A stretch of DNA of 64,000 nt from Clostridium sp. (GTDB lineage: Bacteria > Bacillota > Clostridia > Clostridiales > Clostridiaceae), in the NCBI RefSeq assembly GCF_022482905.1, contig NZ_JAKVOI010000001.1:3225958-3289957 (forward strand). The letters run 5' to 3'. Positions 61,926 through 64,000 of this stretch are shown in pieces. A program made the position numbers and the translations under genes. Position 1 is the stretch's first letter, and every line of letters begins with the position of its first letter. The notes under the pieces were generated by a model. That model was not told where the DNA came from. It saw nothing but the letters and a program-made list of their open reading frames with translations, and searched no databases.

Positions 61926-63308
61926 ATGAAATTAAGCGTAAATAACATTAAAAACTTAACAATTGATGATCTTCTAGGTGGAAAACTAGAATGTGAATGT
62001 GGAAAAAATCATGAATGTAATGTAAAAAGTATGATAATTGAAAATAGTGCTATTAAGAAAATACCTGATTTATTAAAAAAATTAGAATTTAAAAATATAT
62101 TGATGATAGCAGATACTAATACTTATAAAGTTGCAGGGAAAAATGTAGAAACTATTTTGGATCAAGAGAAAATAAATTATAAAAGATTCATATATAGAAC
62201 GAAGAAGGATGAATTGCTGGTTCCGGATGAAAATGCCATAGGCAGTCTTTTTACCAAGGTTGAGAAAGGTATGGATTTAATTCTTGCAGTAGGTTCAGGA
62301 GTATTAAATGATCTATCCAAATTTGTAAGTTACAGGCTTGGTATTGATTGTATTATTGTAGCTACAGCACCTTCAATGGATGGATTTATATCAGATGGTT
62401 CTTCACTTATAGTAGATGATCTTAAAAGTACATTTGTATCGCAACCTCCGAAAGCTGTTGTTGGAGATATAGACATTTTAAAAGAAGCCCCTATGGATAT
62501 GATTCTGGCCGGTTTTGGAGACATAATAGGGAAATATTCTGCTCTGTGTGATTGGAAATTAAGCAAAATAGTAAATGATGAATACTATTGTGATGTTGTT
62601 GTAAAGATGGTAAAAGATTCATTGAATAAATGTGTTGGAAGTACAGATGGAATAAAAAAGAGAGAAGACAGTGCAATAAAGAATTTAATGGAAAGTTTGC
62701 TGCTTACAGGAATTGCCATGAGCTATATAGGTAATTCAAGACCGGCTTCTGGAGCCGAACATCATATGTCGCATTATTGGGAATTGATGTTTCTATTCCA
62801 GGGAAAAAAGGCCTTATTTCATGGAACAAAAGTGGGAATTTCTACAGTTTTAATTACAAAATTAAGAGAATTATTAGAAGAGGAAAAATTGAATTTTGAT
62901 AAAGCTGTAGATAACATAGGTTCTTTTGATGAAAAGGAATGGGAATCAGAAGTTACTAAATTATATGAAAAAGCTGCTCCGGAAATTATAGCTGTAAGTA
63001 AAAAAGAAGGGACAAACTCTACTGCGACAAGATTGAAAAGAGTTGGTGTAATAAGAAAAAAACTTGATGAAGTTATAGAAAGTATGAAAGACACACCTTC
63101 CTCCGAGGAAATAAAGTCAATTTTAAGGAGAGCAGGTGCACCTGCATTACCTAATGAAGTAGGTATAAGTGACAAAATAGTTTTTAACAGTGTGTTAATG
63201 GCAAAGGAAGTTAGAATAAGGTATACTGTTTTACAGCTTTTAGGAGATTTTGGACTGCTGGAGAAATTTGCACACGAGATTATGAATTATTTAAAAGAGG
63301 AGAAATAA
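61926..63308 (+). CDS. sn-Glycerol-1-phosphate dehydrogenase (AraM/EgsA-like)
   Basis: A 460-residue enzyme of the iron alcohol dehydrogenase fold. Motifs are VGSGVLNDLSKFVSYRLG, TAPSMDGFISDGSSLI, ILAGFGDIIGKYSALCDW and GAEHHMSHYWE with metal-binding His. Family members reduce dihydroxyacetone phosphate to glycerol-1-phosphate; AraM of Bacillus lies in the arabinose operon. A cysteine-rich start (LECECGKNHECN) is common in the family. ATG 61926 is preferred (AAAGGGG 8 nt upstream) over GTG 61917. One base separates it from the phosphatase gene. Confidence 0.85.
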   Translation: MKLSVNNIKNLTIDDLLGGKLECECGKNHECNVKSMIIENSAIKKIPDLLKKLEFKNILMIADTNTYKVAGKNVETILDQEKINYKRFIYRTKKDELLVPDENAIGSLFTKVEKGMDLILAVGSGVLNDLSKFVSYRLGIDCIIVATAPSMDGFISDGSSLIVDDLKSTFVSQPPKAVVGDIDILKEAPMDMILAGFGDIIGKYSALCDWKLSKIVNDEYYCDVVVKMVKDSLNKCVGSTDGIKKREDSAIKNLMESLLLTGIAMSYIGNSRPASGAEHHMSHYWELMFLFQGKKALFHGTKVGISTVLITKLRELLEEEKLNFDKAVDNIGSFDEKEWESEVTKLYEKAAPEIIAVSKKEGTNSTATRLKRVGVIRKKLDEVIESMKDTPSSEEIKSILRRAGAPALPNEVGISDKIVFNSVLMAKEVRIRYTVLQLLGDFGLLEKFAHEIMNYLKEEK

Positions 63309-63309
63309 T

Positions 63310-64000
63310 ATGTATGATTTAAGCAAAAGAGAGTCTGCATTTAAGAATAAAGATGAAGTGAAAAAGATACTTGAAAATGTCAAGTGTTATGTTATGGATT
63401 TAGATGGTACTGTTTATTTGGGAGATAAAATTTTAGAGGGTTCTATAGAATTTTTTAGAACTCTCCAAAAATATAATATCAAGTTTAAATTTTTTACCAA
63501 CAATTCATCTAAAAACGCACAGATTTATGTTGATAAAATTACAAAAATGGGTTATCCGATAACAGAAGATATGATGCTTATTTCTAACCATGTTATTATA
63601 CAGTATATAAAGAAAACGTTACCCAATAAAAAAGTATTTGTTTTAGGCAACAAATACTTGAAAGAAGATTTTATAAAAGCAGGAATCAATATCGTGGAAA
63701 AAGATGCTGATGTTGTAGCAGTAGGGTTTGATACATCCTTATGTTATGAAAATGTTTCAAAAGCGTGTGATTTTATAAGAAATGGAGCAATATTTTTAGG
63801 AGTAAATCCAGATTTCAATTGTCCAACTGAAAATGGCTTTATACCGGATTGTGGTTCAATTTGCAAGATGATTACAGCATCAACGGGAGTTTTACCGGAA
63901 TTTTTCGGAAAACCAACACATCATACTCTAGAGTATATATTGAATTATACAGGTTTGAGGGAAAGCGAAATAGCGATGATAGGAGATAGATTATATACAG
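63310..64000 (+). CDS. HAD-IIA (NagD-like) phosphatase, 3' partial
   Basis: 230 codons are visible before the window ends. The N-terminal HAD motif I is VMDLDGTVYLGDK, motif II FFTNNSSKN, a cap domain follows (GVNPDFNCPTENGFIPDCGS), then GKPTHHTLEYIL and motif IV AMIGDRLYT. The ATG lies one base after the dehydrogenase stop, so the two are coupled. It could dephosphorylate glycerol-1-phosphate or another sugar phosphate from this pathway. Confidence 0.9.
   Translation, partial: MYDLSKRESAFKNKDEVKKILENVKCYVMDLDGTVYLGDKILEGSIEFFRTLQKYNIKFKFFTNNSSKNAQIYVDKITKMGYPITEDMMLISNHVIIQYIKKTLPNKKVFVLGNKYLKEDFIKAGINIVEKDADVVAVGFDTSLCYENVSKACDFIRNGAIFLGVNPDFNCPTENGFIPDCGSICKMITASTGVLPEFFGKPTHHTLEYILNYTGLRESEIAMIGDRLYT

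Overview
The window reads as a chromosomal segment of a low-GC, amino-acid-fermenting Clostridium. Supporting signs are the very AT-rich codon use, strong AGGAGG ribosome sites, a glmS ribozyme, a SAM-I riboswitch, a BirA-type operator and a D-proline reductase operon. I cannot name the species from sequence alone.

Region 1 (1-5392): the tail of an FAD oxidoreductase, then glmM and glmS. glmS is preceded by a good promoter and a glmS ribozyme.

Region 2 (5416 to about 17970): a decayed Tn7-like transposon sits 24 nt past the glmS stop codon, the classical attTn7 position. The glmS-proximal end carries four 20-bp tandem TnsB-like sites. It is followed by tnsA (one nonsense codon), tnsB (DDE spacing as in Tn7), an IS3-family insertion that appears to have deleted tnsC/tnsD and most of tnsE, and a tnsE remnant. 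The cargo is a defence-like set: an N6-adenine-type DNA methylase, a small PD-(D/E)XK nuclease whose start overlaps the methylase stop, and a helicase fused to a second PD-(D/E)XK domain. This is the best candidate here for a poorly described system. Three dispersed TnsB-like sites mark the distal end. Beyond it is a hairpin that could be the displaced glmS terminator.

Region 3 (18200-24950): a gene graveyard. It holds broken EamA and excisionase-like genes, a PepSY gene frameshifted in a poly-G run, an intact OmpR-type regulator, a histidine kinase broken three ways (one break is a second IS copy with a GAC duplication), two PAP2 phosphatases (the second frameshifted) and a MerR regulator.

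Region 4 (24955-33960): a promoter of MerR architecture drives a YgeY-like hydrolase, a frameshifted DDAH/amidinotransferase-family gene and an EamA exporter. Next come DUF1284 and bioY behind a perfect BirA-like palindrome, a TIGR04076 protein, a cytidylate-kinase-like protein, a polar amino-acid ABC transporter and a LysR regulator.

Region 5 (34147-48692): the proline reductase operon prdC-prdA-small protein-prdB-prdF continues into an iron alcohol dehydrogenase and a class III aminotransferase. These could carry the product 5-aminovalerate on to 5-hydroxyvalerate. A PotABCD-type transporter, a PucR regulator and a GabT-like aminotransferase follow.

Region 6 (48780-54908): a histidine phosphatase, then a SAM-I riboswitch controlling a thiocarboxylate-dependent homocysteine pathway (hcyS, hcyF, hcyD, sulfite reductase-TusA fusion, metY).

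Region 7 (54961-64000): a divergent polyol/sugar catabolism locus with two zinc dehydrogenases, a class II aldolase, a SAF-domain oxidoreductase, a SorC regulator, GutM, a glucitol-type PTS IIA, a glycerol-1-phosphate dehydrogenase and a HAD phosphatase that runs off the right edge.
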